Assembly (NCBI RefSeq): GCF_007994225.1
Contig: NZ_VLLL01000005.1
Span: forward strand, 1,969,142 to 2,033,141
Reading direction: 5' to 3'
Source of the DNA: Stackebrandtia albiflava
GTDB taxonomy: Bacteria > Actinomycetota > Actinomycetes > Mycobacteriales > Micromonosporaceae
DNA: 64,000 bases
Translations under genes and position numbers: made by a program
In this document: positions 26,705 to 35,190 of the stretch, in pieces
How positions within the stretch are numbered: position 1 is the stretch's first letter
How the letters are laid out: each line of letters starts with the position of its first letter
Notes under the pieces: model-generated
Told to the model about the DNA's origin: nothing
The model's input: only the letters and a program-made list of their open reading frames with translations
Database searches by the model: none

Positions 26705-27523
26705 TCAACCCGCGACGACGTCGTCCCCGACCCGGATCGTGCCGGTCTCCAGCGGCACGAGGTAGATCCCGAACCAGCTCGCACCGTCCCGCCGCCGGTG
26801 CTTCGCCAGGCTGCGCAACGGCTCGCGCCCGATGTCGCCGGTCTCCGGCGCGATGGTGGTCATGACACAGCGGTCGCATTCCGCCGCGACCCGGAAGCCG
26901 AGCCCCGCGACCGTGACGTGTCGCCACCCGGTCTCGGCGAACGGCACGGGTGAGTCCACCACGACGTTGGGCCGGAACCGGGACATCGGCACGGGCTCCA
27001 CCGGCTCGTCCAGTTCGGACTGTCGTGCGGTCACCCACTCGTTGAGCCGGTCGAGGGACGTCGTGCTGGTCAACAGGATCGGGAAGGCGTCGGCGGTGGA
27101 GACGACCTCTCCGGGGCGCCCGGCCGGGTGGCCGACCCGCCGGGACGCCGGGTCGTCCTGATGCGTCAGCCGGACCGGGATCCCCAACAGGCCGGTGAAC
27201 CACGCCGCGGCGGCCTCACCACAGTCGGCGGCGGTGAACCGGGTACCGAACACCGAGACCGCCCGGCGCGGCGCGTTCTCCGCCAGTCGCACGGTGAGCC
27301 CCGCCCCACCGGGCGCGTGGAAGTCCACCACGTCCGGCATACGGTACGCCGCCCTCACCCGCAGCAGCCGCGGATGCTCCCGGGCGGTGACCTGGGCACC
27401 GTCGCGGTCCACCAGTAGCAGTCGGCGGTCCCCCGCCAGCCCGTACGGCGCGACGGCGGCCTCGGCGACGTCGTTGGGCGCGATCGACTTCATCGGATGT
27501 ACATGCAGTGACACGATCCGCAT
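26705..27523 (-). CDS. MOSC domain protein with N-terminal MOSC beta-barrel
   Basis: 272 aa. The N-terminal MOSC_N beta-barrel (RIVSLHVHPMKSIAPN) and the C-terminal MOSC domain include RFRPNVVVDSP and CDRCVMTTIAPETGD, with the conserved Cys that takes the terminal sulfur of the molybdenum cofactor. The family includes YcbX and the mARC enzymes, which reduce N-hydroxylated compounds. The upstream M4 protease gene on the same strand is separated by a strong terminator, so this gene is probably independently transcribed from 27524-27565. Confidence 0.92.
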   Translation of the reverse strand: MRIVSLHVHPMKSIAPNDVAEAAVAPYGLAGDRRLLLVDRDGAQVTAREHPRLLRVRAAYRMPDVVDFHAPGGAGLTVRLAENAPRRAVSVFGTRFTAADCGEAAAAWFTGLLGIPVRLTHQDDPASRRVGHPAGRPGEVVSTADAFPILLTSTTSLDRLNEWVTARQSELDEPVEPVPMSRFRPNVVVDSPVPFAETGWRHVTVAGLGFRVAAECDRCVMTTIAPETGDIGREPLRSLAKHRRRDGASWFGIYLVPLETGTIRVGDDVVAG

Positions 27524-27565
27524 CCGCACGACTCTATGCCGCCGCCGGGTCGCACAGTGGAACCG

Positions 27566-27609
27566 GGTCCTCCGTTCCCGCCCGAGACGCCGGGCGGGAA
27601 CGGAGGACC
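27566..27609 (-). terminator. Very strong hairpin terminator of the M4 protease gene
   Basis: Perfect 19-bp inverted repeat (GGTCCTCCGTTCCCGCCCG and its complement) with a 6-nt loop, 7 nt after the stop codon at 27616. Confidence 0.9.
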
Positions 27610-27615
27610 GCTCGG

Positions 27616-30027
27616 TCAGCCCGAGGTGACGGTGACGTCGTCGACGGCAGCCTCCACCAGGCTCGCGGAGCCGGCGTCCGCCGCCGTGACCACGATGCGC
27701 ACCGTCTGACCGGCGTAGGCCGACAGGTCGTAGGCGTGGTCGCTCCACGCGGCCGCCCGGTCGGTGGCCGCGCCGGTGAAGGTCTGCAACACGACCGTGC
27801 CCGCGCCGGTCACGACGGAGATCCGGAGGTGATCGGTGGAACCGGAGTTGTTGAGGTGCGCCAGATACGCGCTCAGGGTCAACTCCGCCGACGCACCCGC
27901 CGGTAGCGCTATCGCGGGAGACGTCGCGGTGGTCACGCCGTTGTCCACGTCGTGACCGCCCGCGTCGGAGCCGGCGGCCGGCCCGGTGACCAGGCACTGC
28001 GACTCGCTGGCGCAGTCGCCGCGTTGCAGCACCGTGCCCAGGTACGTCGTCTGCGCGGGGTCGCCGCGCTGCCACTGACCGGCGGTCGCGGTGTCGCCGC
28101 CACCGGAGTTCACCGTCCACCCCTTGTCGGTGGAGAAGTCGTCGGAGAAGACGACGACCGGTCCGGTCACGGTACCGACCGTGAGGTCGAATTCGGCGGT
28201 CTTGGTGCCGGTGGTCCCGGTGGCCGTCACGGTGACGGTGTACTCGCCGTCGGGTGTGCCGGAGGTGGTCCCGACAGTGAGTGTCGCGGTGCCGCCGGAG
28301 GTGACGGTGCCGGGTGAGACCGAGGCGGTGATCGCCGACGACGAGGTCGCGGCCGACAGTGTCAGCGACTGGGCGGCGCCGGCGACCGTGGTGGTGGCCA
28401 CAGTGGCGGTGAGGTCGTCACCGGCGTCCACCCGGCCGTTGCCGGGGTCGACCGACACCGCGAAGTCGCGGCCCGCCTTGGTGCAGGCGGGGTCGCTGCC
28501 ACCGGGCACGCTGACGGCGTCGAAGGCCGCCTTGGCGGCGTCGTACTCGGCGCAGGTGGCGAAGACCGGGGTGCTGGCGGCGAAGTTGAGCGCCGCCCGC
28601 CGCGCCTGCGCGTATGTCCAGCCGGAGTTCTTGCCCAGCAGCGCGCCCATCCAGATCTTCCCGGCGTCCTCGATGCCGATGCCGGTGAGGGTGCTGCCGT
28701 CGCACGTGGTGCTGCCCGGCTTGCCGGGTCCGCCGGCGGCGGTGCCCTCGGCCGTCAGGTAGAACCAGTGGTTGATGGGGCCGGCCGCGGCGTGGACCTC
28801 GGTGCCCGGGATCGCGGTGCTCCAGCAGTCCGGGTCGCCGAGCGCGCCGGGGTCGGGCATGTTCCGGATGAGGAAGTCGGCGCGTTCGCCGACCAGGTAG
28901 TCCGGCGCGTCGTTCCCGGTGGTGGCGGGTTGGGCGTCGTACCACTCGGTGAGCGCGCCGAAGATGTCGCCGGTGCCCTCGTTGAGGCCACCGGTCTCGT
29001 TTCCGCCGCCGGAGCCGCCGGGCGTGGTCTGGAAGATGCCGTGTCCCAGTTCGTGCGCGACGACGTCGAGCGGGACCAGTTGTCCGCCCGGGGCGCGGCC
29101 GAAGGTCGCGGAGCTGCCGTTCCAGTAGGCGTTCTGGGCGCTGAGTCCGACGTAGAGCGGGTAGCCGCCGCCGTTGCCGTTGATGCCGTCGCGGTCGAGC
29201 CAGTCGGCGAGCATGTCCCACTGTTGTCCGGCCGCGTACATGGCGTCCACGCAGGCGGTCACGAGGTCGGAACCGGTGGCGTTGCCCCAGGTGTCGTCGG
29301 CGTCGGTGTACGGGCTGGATCCCTGGCGGGCGCACGAGAGGTTGGGGCGGGCGGGATCACGCATCACGTACGAGCCGCCCGAGGAGGTGGTTCCGAACTG
29401 GACCGTGCCGCCTCTGCCGTTGTACCAGGTGTTGCCGGTGCCGGCGCGGGTCCGGTCGTAGCGGGTGATCACGTCGCCGTCGGTGGCGTCGGTGAAGACG
29501 TGGGTGAGGGTGGGGAGTCCGTCGTCGGTGCGGCCGGTGACCACGGTCTCCCAGGCCAGAACCGGGTCGTCCCAGGCGAGTACGACCAGTTCCGGTGCGG
29601 AGGTGACCCGTCCTCCGGTGTCGTCGGCGGCGGTGCCGGCCGCCGCCGAGGCCGTCACGTCCGCCCGTACGTCGAGGTCGAGGACCTCCGACTGGCCGGT
29701 CTGGGTGTACCGGACGTCGCCGGCGCCGTCGGTGACCACGACGACGTCTCCGCCGACGACCGGCAGGTCGTGGTGGGTGCGGGAGTACGACACGAAGTGC
29801 AGGCCGAAGGCGGTGGTGACGTCGAGTCTGTGGAACTGGTCGCCGGGTGCGGCGAGGATGTCGGCGGTGGGGTCCGCCATCAGGCGGTCGGCTCCGTCGA
29901 CGGCGTGGGCGGTGTTTCCGTCATCGGCGAAGGTACCGGGATCGCCGCCGGGTTCGGCCGACGCGACGCCGGACAGTGCTGCCACGGTGAGCCCGGACAC
30001 CAGGCTCACGGCCAATAGCCGTCTCAT
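27616..30027 (-). CDS. Secreted M4-family (thermolysin-like) metalloprotease
   Basis: 803 aa. A signal peptide (MRRLLAVSLVSGLTVAALSG, cleaved near ASA-EP) is followed by an FTP/PepSY-type propeptide, then the M4 catalytic domain with zinc ligands H325 and H329 in HELGH and third ligand E350 in NEGTGDIFG. C-terminally come an Ig-like/PKD-like beta domain (VDAGDDLTATVATT...) and a jelly-roll module (VVFSDDFSTDKGWTVNSGG), both common on secreted actinobacterial proteases. ATG 30027 has AGGAGA upstream. Expected role: extracellular protein degradation. Confidence 0.95.
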   Translation of the reverse strand: MRRLLAVSLVSGLTVAALSGVASAEPGGDPGTFADDGNTAHAVDGADRLMADPTADILAAPGDQFHRLDVTTAFGLHFVSYSRTHHDLPVVGGDVVVVTDGAGDVRYTQTGQSEVLDLDVRADVTASAAAGTAADDTGGRVTSAPELVVLAWDDPVLAWETVVTGRTDDGLPTLTHVFTDATDGDVITRYDRTRAGTGNTWYNGRGGTVQFGTTSSGGSYVMRDPARPNLSCARQGSSPYTDADDTWGNATGSDLVTACVDAMYAAGQQWDMLADWLDRDGINGNGGGYPLYVGLSAQNAYWNGSSATFGRAPGGQLVPLDVVAHELGHGIFQTTPGGSGGGNETGGLNEGTGDIFGALTEWYDAQPATTGNDAPDYLVGERADFLIRNMPDPGALGDPDCWSTAIPGTEVHAAAGPINHWFYLTAEGTAAGGPGKPGSTTCDGSTLTGIGIEDAGKIWMGALLGKNSGWTYAQARRAALNFAASTPVFATCAEYDAAKAAFDAVSVPGGSDPACTKAGRDFAVSVDPGNGRVDAGDDLTATVATTTVAGAAQSLTLSAATSSSAITASVSPGTVTSGGTATLTVGTTSGTPDGEYTVTVTATGTTGTKTAEFDLTVGTVTGPVVVFSDDFSTDKGWTVNSGGGDTATAGQWQRGDPAQTTYLGTVLQRGDCASESQCLVTGPAAGSDAGGHDVDNGVTTATSPAIALPAGASAELTLSAYLAHLNNSGSTDHLRISVVTGAGTVVLQTFTGAATDRAAAWSDHAYDLSAYAGQTVRIVVTAADAGSASLVEAAVDDVTVTSG

Positions 30028-30141
30028 AAGGAGGGTCTCCTCTCGGGGGCATCCGGCTGAGGAGGTGTTCAGCCGTCTGCCACGCACAGTGGCAGACCCG
30101 CGATCGAGGGTCAATCGGCCGCCGTTCAGCGAACCGGACAC

Positions 30142-30163
30142 ATTGACATTTACGCACGTCAAT
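30142..30163. promoter_or_regulatory. Inverted repeat in the M4 protease upstream region
   Basis: ATTGAC / GTCAAT 6-bp perfect arms with a 10-bp spacer, in an AT-rich patch 115 bp upstream of the protease start. Possible operator or promoter element; also close to the 3' end of the NUDIX gene. Confidence 0.35.
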
Positions 30164-30180
30164 ATGAAGCGCAGGTGGAT

Positions 30181-30804
30181 TCAGTGAAATACCGCGCCGG
30201 AACGCTTACCCTCGAACAGATCGAAGGCGTCCGGCACCTTCACACGGTGACCGCGGAAGAGTTCCAGCTCGGCGGCCGCCGCCCGATCGAACCAGCCGAC
30301 GTCGCACGTCTCGGAGGTGACCTGCGGCGTCCCCGAGACCCACTCGGCCCGGAAGACCGCGCAGTACGTCTGCACCCGCGGCGTGTCGGAGATCCGGCGA
30401 TTGTCGTACAGGCCGTACAACGCGACCGCCCGCACCTCCATGCCGGTCTCCTCGCGCGTCTCGCGCTCGGCGGCCTCGGCGGGGGTCTCACCCACGTCGG
30501 TGAGACCGCCCGGCATGCACCACTGTCCACAGTCCCGGCGCCGCGTCAACAACAGCCTGCCGGAGCCGTCGAAGACCGCCGCGTCCGCCGTCGCCAGCGC
30601 CGTGCGCTCGGTCAGGTCCGCCAGGAACAGCCGTTCCAACTCGTCGGCGCTCCGGGTCTCGGTGAGCGCCAGCGCCTCCGCCGCCAGCCGCCGCACCCGG
30701 TGATACCTCGCCCGGTCGTACTCGTCCGTCCCGTAGTACAGACCCGCCGCCGCGATGCCGCGCAGTTCCTCGGCCAGTGCGATCAACCGGTCGGCCGGTG
30801 TCAT
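30181..30804 (-). CDS. NUDIX hydrolase with N-terminal NUDIX-associated domain
   Basis: 207 aa. The N-terminal helical domain (about 1-65) matches the NUDIX-associated helical domain (MTPADRLIALAEELRGIAAAGLYYG). The Nudix box starts GGLTDVGETPAEAAER and continues with ETREETGME, with all metal-binding Glu present. This class hydrolyses nucleoside-diphosphate derivatives such as ADP-ribose or NADH-like substrates. ATG 30804 overlaps the stop of the nitrilase-family gene (ATGA), indicating translational coupling and possibly related substrates. Confidence 0.92.
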   Translation of the reverse strand: MTPADRLIALAEELRGIAAAGLYYGTDEYDRARYHRVRRLAAEALALTETRSADELERLFLADLTERTALATADAAVFDGSGRLLLTRRRDCGQWCMPGGLTDVGETPAEAAERETREETGMEVRAVALYGLYDNRRISDTPRVQTYCAVFRAEWVSGTPQVTSETCDVGWFDRAAAAELELFRGHRVKVPDAFDLFEGKRSGAVFH

Positions 30805-31658
30805 CCCTCCACCTCGACGGTGTCGCGGACGGACAGGTCGGTGCGGAGATCGGACAGCATGGTGTGTGCCCGCCGGACCTCCGCCAGGCGCTGCGCCTCC
30901 AGGTCGGCGACGGCGAGACCGTTGGCCTTCCCCGGCGCCCGGTCCAACACCCTGCCCTCGGGGTCGAACACGGCACTGCCACCGCTGAGCGTCCACGGCG
31001 CCAGACCGCCCACACCCCCGGCGAACACCACGTAGAACGTGTTGTCCAACGCCCGTGCCGCGTGGTAGAGGTCGCGGCGGTGCTCACCGCCCACGTTGAA
31101 GGCGCCGCCGGTCACGTAGGCGTGGCAGCCGTCGGTGGCGGCGGCGCGGGCGTGCTCGGGGAACGTCGCGTCGTAACAGACGCCCACGCCCAACCGCCAA
31201 CCGTTGACCACGACGGTCGTGCCCCGGTCCCCGGCCGTGAACGACGCCTTCTCGACCGCCACGAGGTGCTGCTTGTGGTAGACGTCGCGCACCACCCCGA
31301 ACCGGTTGACCAGCAGCGTGGCGATGTGGCGGCGCGGCCCCTGCCGGACGCTCGCCCCCACCAGGACGCACAACCGGTGACGCTGCGCCATGTCCCGCAA
31401 CGGGTCCAGCCGTCGGTCACCCACCTGGCCGTGGAAGTCCACCTCCAGGTCGCACAACGCCGGGCGGCTCTCCCACGTCGGCGGGTGGTACCCCGGCAGG
31501 AACAGCTCCGGGAACACGACGACGTCGGCCCCGGCGTGGTCGGCACGGTCGATCAGTCCGGCCGCGGTGTTGGCGTTGGCGATGATGTCGCCGGGGATCG
31601 AGGCCGCCTGCACCGCGGCCACCCGCAGGAACGCGGAGGGGTCGTCTGGGTGGGTCAC
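30801..31658 (-). CDS. Carbon-nitrogen hydrolase (nitrilase superfamily)
   Basis: 285 aa. The catalytic triad is visible: E51 in FPELFLPGYH, K129 in YHKQHLV and C161 in VGVCYDATFPEH. The family hydrolyses non-peptide C-N bonds (amidases, carbamylases, NIT-type repair amidases). It is translationally coupled to a NUDIX hydrolase, which may suggest a repair or salvage pair, e.g. of damaged nucleotide/NAD-type metabolites; that is inference. GTG 31658 is chosen from the domain start; the ribosome site GGTGG is very close. Confidence 0.9.
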   Translation of the reverse strand: MTHPDDPSAFLRVAAVQAASIPGDIIANANTAAGLIDRADHAGADVVVFPELFLPGYHPPTWESRPALCDLEVDFHGQVGDRRLDPLRDMAQRHRLCVLVGASVRQGPRRHIATLLVNRFGVVRDVYHKQHLVAVEKASFTAGDRGTTVVVNGWRLGVGVCYDATFPEHARAAATDGCHAYVTGGAFNVGGEHRRDLYHAARALDNTFYVVFAGGVGGLAPWTLSGGSAVFDPEGRVLDRAPGKANGLAVADLEAQRLAEVRRAHTMLSDLRTDLSVRDTVEVEG

Positions 31659-31786
31659 CCCACCATGGTGCCAGCGGAGCCGTCCCGGCCGGCCGCCGCC
31701 CGCTCCACCGTGCCTACCACGGCGGGGAATCCGGCAACACATACGTCCTCATTGCGGACCACACGTGCGCCTGTCAGGATCAATGG

Positions 31787-32362
31787 GTGCCTAGGGTCAG
31801 TCCAGAACGTCTGAATTCCCGCCGCCGCGAGATACTCGCCGGCGCGCGGGCCTGCTTCGCGCGGCACGGTTACGAGGGCGCCACCGTCAAACGCCTGGAG
31901 GAGGAGATCGGCCTGTCACGCGGCGCGATCTTCCACCACTTCAAGGACAAGGACTCACTGTTCCTCGCCGTGGCCGAGGACGACGCGATCCAGATGGCGG
32001 ACACCGTCGCCCGGCACGGTCTGGTACAGGTCATGCGGGACCTGGTGGACGACGCCGACCGGCCCGAGATCACCGGTTGGCTGGGCAGCCAACTGGAGGT
32101 GAGCCGGCGGCTGCGCACCGACGCCGACTTCGCCAAGGCGTGGGAGGACCGCAAACAGGCGATCGCGACCGCGACCCGGGACCGGCTGCGGCGGCAACGG
32201 GACGCCGGGAACCTGCGGACCGACCTGCCCGTGGAGGTACTCGCCGAGTTCCTCGAACTGGCCTACGACGGGCTCATCACCCACCTGGCGATGGGCAGTC
32301 CCGCCGCCGACATCACCGCGGTCCTCGACATGGTGGAGACGGCCGTCCGGCGGCCTGCCTGA
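31787..32362 (+). CDS. acnR: TetR family regulator, AcnR-like
   Basis: 191 aa. The N-terminal HTH and following helices (SRRREILAGARACFARHGYE, then GLSRGAIFHHFKDKDSLFLA) and the ligand domain (LVQVMRDLVDDADRPE, LGSQLEVSRRLRTDADFAKA) closely match my memory of actinobacterial AcnR, the citrate/Mg-responsive aconitase repressor. In corynebacteria it lies directly behind acn; here it is about 9.7 kb from acnA. GTG 31787 is the start, with CAGGAT closely upstream, possibly leaderless. Regulation of acnA is an inference from family identity. Confidence 0.8.
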   Translation: MPRVSPERLNSRRREILAGARACFARHGYEGATVKRLEEEIGLSRGAIFHHFKDKDSLFLAVAEDDAIQMADTVARHGLVQVMRDLVDDADRPEITGWLGSQLEVSRRLRTDADFAKAWEDRKQAIATATRDRLRRQRDAGNLRTDLPVEVLAEFLELAYDGLITHLAMGSPAADITAVLDMVETAVRRPA

Positions 32363-32371
32363 TCCACCGGT

Positions 32372-33271
32372 TCACGAGCCGTCGGCGGCGGGCCGATGAT
32401 AGCCGTGGTTGACACCGTAGGCGCGGAAACCGATCGACCCGTAAAGCGCCCGCGCCGACGGGTACGCGTCGTCACCGCGGGCGCACACCCGGGCGTGACG
32501 GGCACCGAGTGTCCGGGCGGCGCGGAGCGCGGCGAGGATCGCCGCGGTGGCCAGGCCGTGCCGCCGGTGTTCCGGCGCGCAACCCACCGGTTCGAGGCAG
32601 ACGGTGTCGATCCGTGCGTCGTACCAGACCAGGCAGAACGCCACCGGTTCACCGTCGTGCTCGACGATCCAGTCGAGCCCGGGCAGGTAGCCGGGTTGCC
32701 GCATCAGCTCCCGATAGGCCGCGGTGTCTACCCGCGACGGCGGCAGACCCGGCAACGAGAAGGCGGCACGGTGCACGGCGGCGCGACCGGGGGCGTCCGA
32801 GGCGTCGCGCACCGGGCGCAACCGGTACCCGGCCGGTACCCACGGCTCCGGCACATCCGTCAGGTCGCGACGCATGTGGACGAAGAACGGCCCACCGTCC
32901 CTCCTGGTGAACCCCCGTTCAAGGAGTGCCCGGGCGGCCCAGGTCTCGGCGTCGCGGATCGTGGCGGTGAGTGCCGCACCGCCCGCCTCGGCCGCACACC
33001 AGTCGACGACCTCCCCCGCCAAGCCGGGAAATGCCGGGTCCACCTGGAACTGGAAGCCGCCGGACAGGTCGAGCCACGCCCAGGCGACGGGCCGTCCGTC
33101 CTGCTCCCACCAGGCGGTGGGCCATTCCGGTTCGCGGCCGGTGTGCTGGAACCGCATCCAGATCAGTTCACCCGGGTGGATGCGTGCGTCCGGCCCCCAC
33201 AGCCGTGCGGCGAGTTCCCTCAGGCGTGGCAGGTCTCGAACCGGATCGGTGAGGCGACGCGACGCGATCAT
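32372..33271 (-). CDS. GNAT family N-acetyltransferase (tandem domains)
   Basis: 299 aa. Two GNAT-like halves; the C-terminal one carries the acetyl-CoA loop VGCAPEHRRHGLATAAI (motif A, Q/RxxG/A type) and a final SARALYGSIGFRAYGVNH. The N-terminal half is degenerate. Substrate unknown. It is the last gene of a HipA-like / DUF3037 / GNAT run, 9 nt after DUF3037. Confidence 0.9.
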   Translation of the reverse strand: MIASRRLTDPVRDLPRLRELAARLWGPDARIHPGELIWMRFQHTGREPEWPTAWWEQDGRPVAWAWLDLSGGFQFQVDPAFPGLAGEVVDWCAAEAGGAALTATIRDAETWAARALLERGFTRRDGGPFFVHMRRDLTDVPEPWVPAGYRLRPVRDASDAPGRAAVHRAAFSLPGLPPSRVDTAAYRELMRQPGYLPGLDWIVEHDGEPVAFCLVWYDARIDTVCLEPVGCAPEHRRHGLATAAILAALRAARTLGARHARVCARGDDAYPSARALYGSIGFRAYGVNHGYHRPAADGS

Positions 33272-33280
33272 CCGGGCAAC

Positions 33281-33706
33281 CTATAGGCCGCCGCCGGCAC
33301 CGTCAACCGGATTGCCCACCGGCCACACCATCGCCCGCAGCAGCCGTTCCGCCTCCGCCTCGGGGTCGGCGGTGAGTCCGGTGTGGACGGGACCCGCCCT
33401 GACCACGGTGCTTCGCGGCGCGACCAGCCACCGGAAGCGGGCACCCAGCCGTTCCGCGGCGGCGGGACCGGCCTCCGGGCCTCCGGCGCAGACCCGGGCG
33501 ACCACGTCGAGCGCGCGGCGGATACTCGCCTCGTCGGCGCCCGGATCCAGTGCCCGCAACCTGTCGACGTCCAGCGCGAACCGCGCCGACAGGTGCAGTG
33601 GCCGCTGGCTGTACAGCAGCACACCGGCGTTCATGCACTCACCCCGGTCGACGCGCGGCACCACCTGCACGACCGCGTACTCGTATACGACCCGTCCCGC
33701 GTTCAC
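33281..33706 (-). CDS. DUF3037 domain protein
   Basis: 141 aa. It matches DUF3037 with YEYAVVQVVPRVDRGECMNAGVLLYS and the C-terminal RFRWLVAPRSTVVRAGPVHTG. DUF3037 genes are usually next to a HipA-like kinase gene, as here: GTG 33706 overlaps the kinase's stop (GTGA). Molecular function is unknown; a regulatory or scaffold partner of the kinase is likely. Confidence 0.9.
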   Translation of the reverse strand: MNAGRVVYEYAVVQVVPRVDRGECMNAGVLLYSQRPLHLSARFALDVDRLRALDPGADEASIRRALDVVARVCAGGPEAGPAAAERLGARFRWLVAPRSTVVRAGPVHTGLTADPEAEAERLLRAMVWPVGNPVDGAGGGL

Positions 33707-34527
33707 CGGCGGTCCCCCCTCGCCCCGAAGCCGCGCAGCCAGTCCGGCCGGTTGTCCACCGGCGGTGCGGCCGCCCGCCCGGCCCGTACGGCCGCCGCGG
33801 CCGAGTCGAGCCAGTGTTCCCGCCGCGCCAGGCGGTCCGACAGCACCGAGACGTAACGGTCCCGCCGGGACTCCTCGTCCAGCCACTCCTCGGGGACCTG
33901 CGCCACCACCTCGGTCAACAGCTCCTCCGTCACCAGTGGAGCCAGCGCGGTGTCGGCCGCCACCAGGTCCGGTGAGGACTCCAGCAGCGCGTGGCCCCCC
34001 GCGTCGTACGGGCGGGCGGGGAAGGCGTCGGCGGTCGGCCAGTTGTGGTGGAAGGTCAACGCGGCCCCGTGGTCGATGAGGTACAGCCGACCGTGCCAGC
34101 ACAGCATGTTGGGGTTCCGCCACGTCCGGTCCACGTTCCCGGTGAAGGCGTCGAACCACAGCACCCGGCCGGCCAGCGCCGCGTCCACCGGCTGCTCGGC
34201 GGCGTCGAAGTCGAGGGAACCGGGCAGGAAGTCCATGCCGAGGTTGAGGCCGGGGCTGTTGGTGAGCAGTTCCTGCACCTCCTGATCGGGCTCCGACCGG
34301 CCGAGTGCGGGATCGACGGTCACCGTCACCAGTCTGGGCACCGGCAGCCCCAACGCCCTGCCCAGTTCACCGCAGATCGTCTCGGCCACCAGGACGCGGC
34401 GGCCCTGCCCCGCGCCGCTGAACTTCACCACGTAGACGCCCAGGTCGTCGGCCTCCATGACCCCCGGAAGTGATCCGCCCTCGCGCAACGGCGTCACGTA
34501 TCTGATCGCCTCGACCTCATCAAGCAC
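33703..34527 (-). CDS. HipA-like kinase domain protein (HipA_2 type)
   Basis: 274 aa. Shares the short HipA-like kinase layout: VYVVKFSGAGQGRRVLVAETICGELGR (nucleotide lysine), LWFDAFTGNVDRTWRNPNML (catalytic D-x-N-x-D-R/N-like loop) and LYLIDHGAALTFHH (metal-binding D). Most lack a HipB antitoxin and their target is unknown. GTG 34527 is used as start. It is coupled to DUF3037 and then a GNAT gene. No HipB-like HTH gene adjoins, so a classic HipAB toxin-antitoxin system is not supported. Confidence 0.88.
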   Translation of the reverse strand: MLDEVEAIRYVTPLREGGSLPGVMEADDLGVYVVKFSGAGQGRRVLVAETICGELGRALGLPVPRLVTVTVDPALGRSEPDQEVQELLTNSPGLNLGMDFLPGSLDFDAAEQPVDAALAGRVLWFDAFTGNVDRTWRNPNMLCWHGRLYLIDHGAALTFHHNWPTADAFPARPYDAGGHALLESSPDLVAADTALAPLVTEELLTEVVAQVPEEWLDEESRRDRYVSVLSDRLARREHWLDSAAAAVRAGRAAAPPVDNRPDWLRGFGARGDRR

Positions 34528-34650
34528 GACATCAGAGCTTATGTGGTGCGGCGGCGCCACCACGCACCAGTGGCCGGTGGCCTCCGGCCCCCCGTCGGGC
34601 CGGTGTCCACCCGGCATCGGCCCGCGCCGGTGGCGCCGGAGGCGGCTACG

Positions 34651-35190
34651 GTGACCGCCATGGCGACGCTGTGGGAGCGATGGGGAGTGGTCCTGACGGT
34701 GACGGCGCTCGCCCTCCCGGTGGCGGCGGGTGTCGCGGCGGCGGCGACGCGAAGACGGCGGCGGCTCGGAGAGCCCACCGCCGTCGCGTGGTATCGGTCG
34801 TGTTGTGAGGTCGGGGCGGTGGTCGGGACCGTCCCGTGGCTGTGGATGGTGTTCACTCCGGCGGACGGACCCGGTGGTCACCGGCTCGTGCCGCTGGTGG
34901 ACCTGGTCGAGGTGATCGGCCGGGACGTGGGAGACGCCGTCGTCCAGATCGGTGGCAACCTCGCCGTGTTCGCCGCCGCCGGTTTCGCGGCGGCGGCGAG
35001 GTGGCGGGTGCCCGTCCGGTGGATCGGGGTCGCGGCCTTGTGTGCCGCCTCGGCGATCGAGGCGGCACAGGCCGTGCTCGACATCGGACGTGTGTCCTCC
35101 GTCGACGACGTGCTGTTGAACGTGTGCGGCGCGCTCATCGCGGCGCGCCTGGGACGGCGGTTGTCAGTCCCGGCGGTCGCGCCAGCCTGA
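34651..35190 (+). CDS. VanZ-like family membrane protein
   Basis: 179 aa. Four hydrophobic helices and the VanZ signature near the end (SSVDDVLLNVCGALIAARL), also NLAVFAAAGF. VanZ-like proteins raise low-level glycopeptide tolerance in enterococci, but in actinomycetes their role is not defined. GTG 34651 has GGAGG 8 nt upstream, better than ATG 34660. Its 3' end overlaps the convergent helicase gene by 27 nt. Confidence 0.85.
   Translation: MTAMATLWERWGVVLTVTALALPVAAGVAAAATRRRRRLGEPTAVAWYRSCCEVGAVVGTVPWLWMVFTPADGPGGHRLVPLVDLVEVIGRDVGDAVVQIGGNLAVFAAAGFAAAARWRVPVRWIGVAALCAASAIEAAQAVLDIGRVSSVDDVLLNVCGALIAARLGRRLSVPAVAPA

Noticed and set aside
33703-34527. Classic HipAB toxin-antitoxin module
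   Set aside because: No HipB-like HTH gene is adjacent, and the kinase is of the short HipA_2 type paired with DUF3037.
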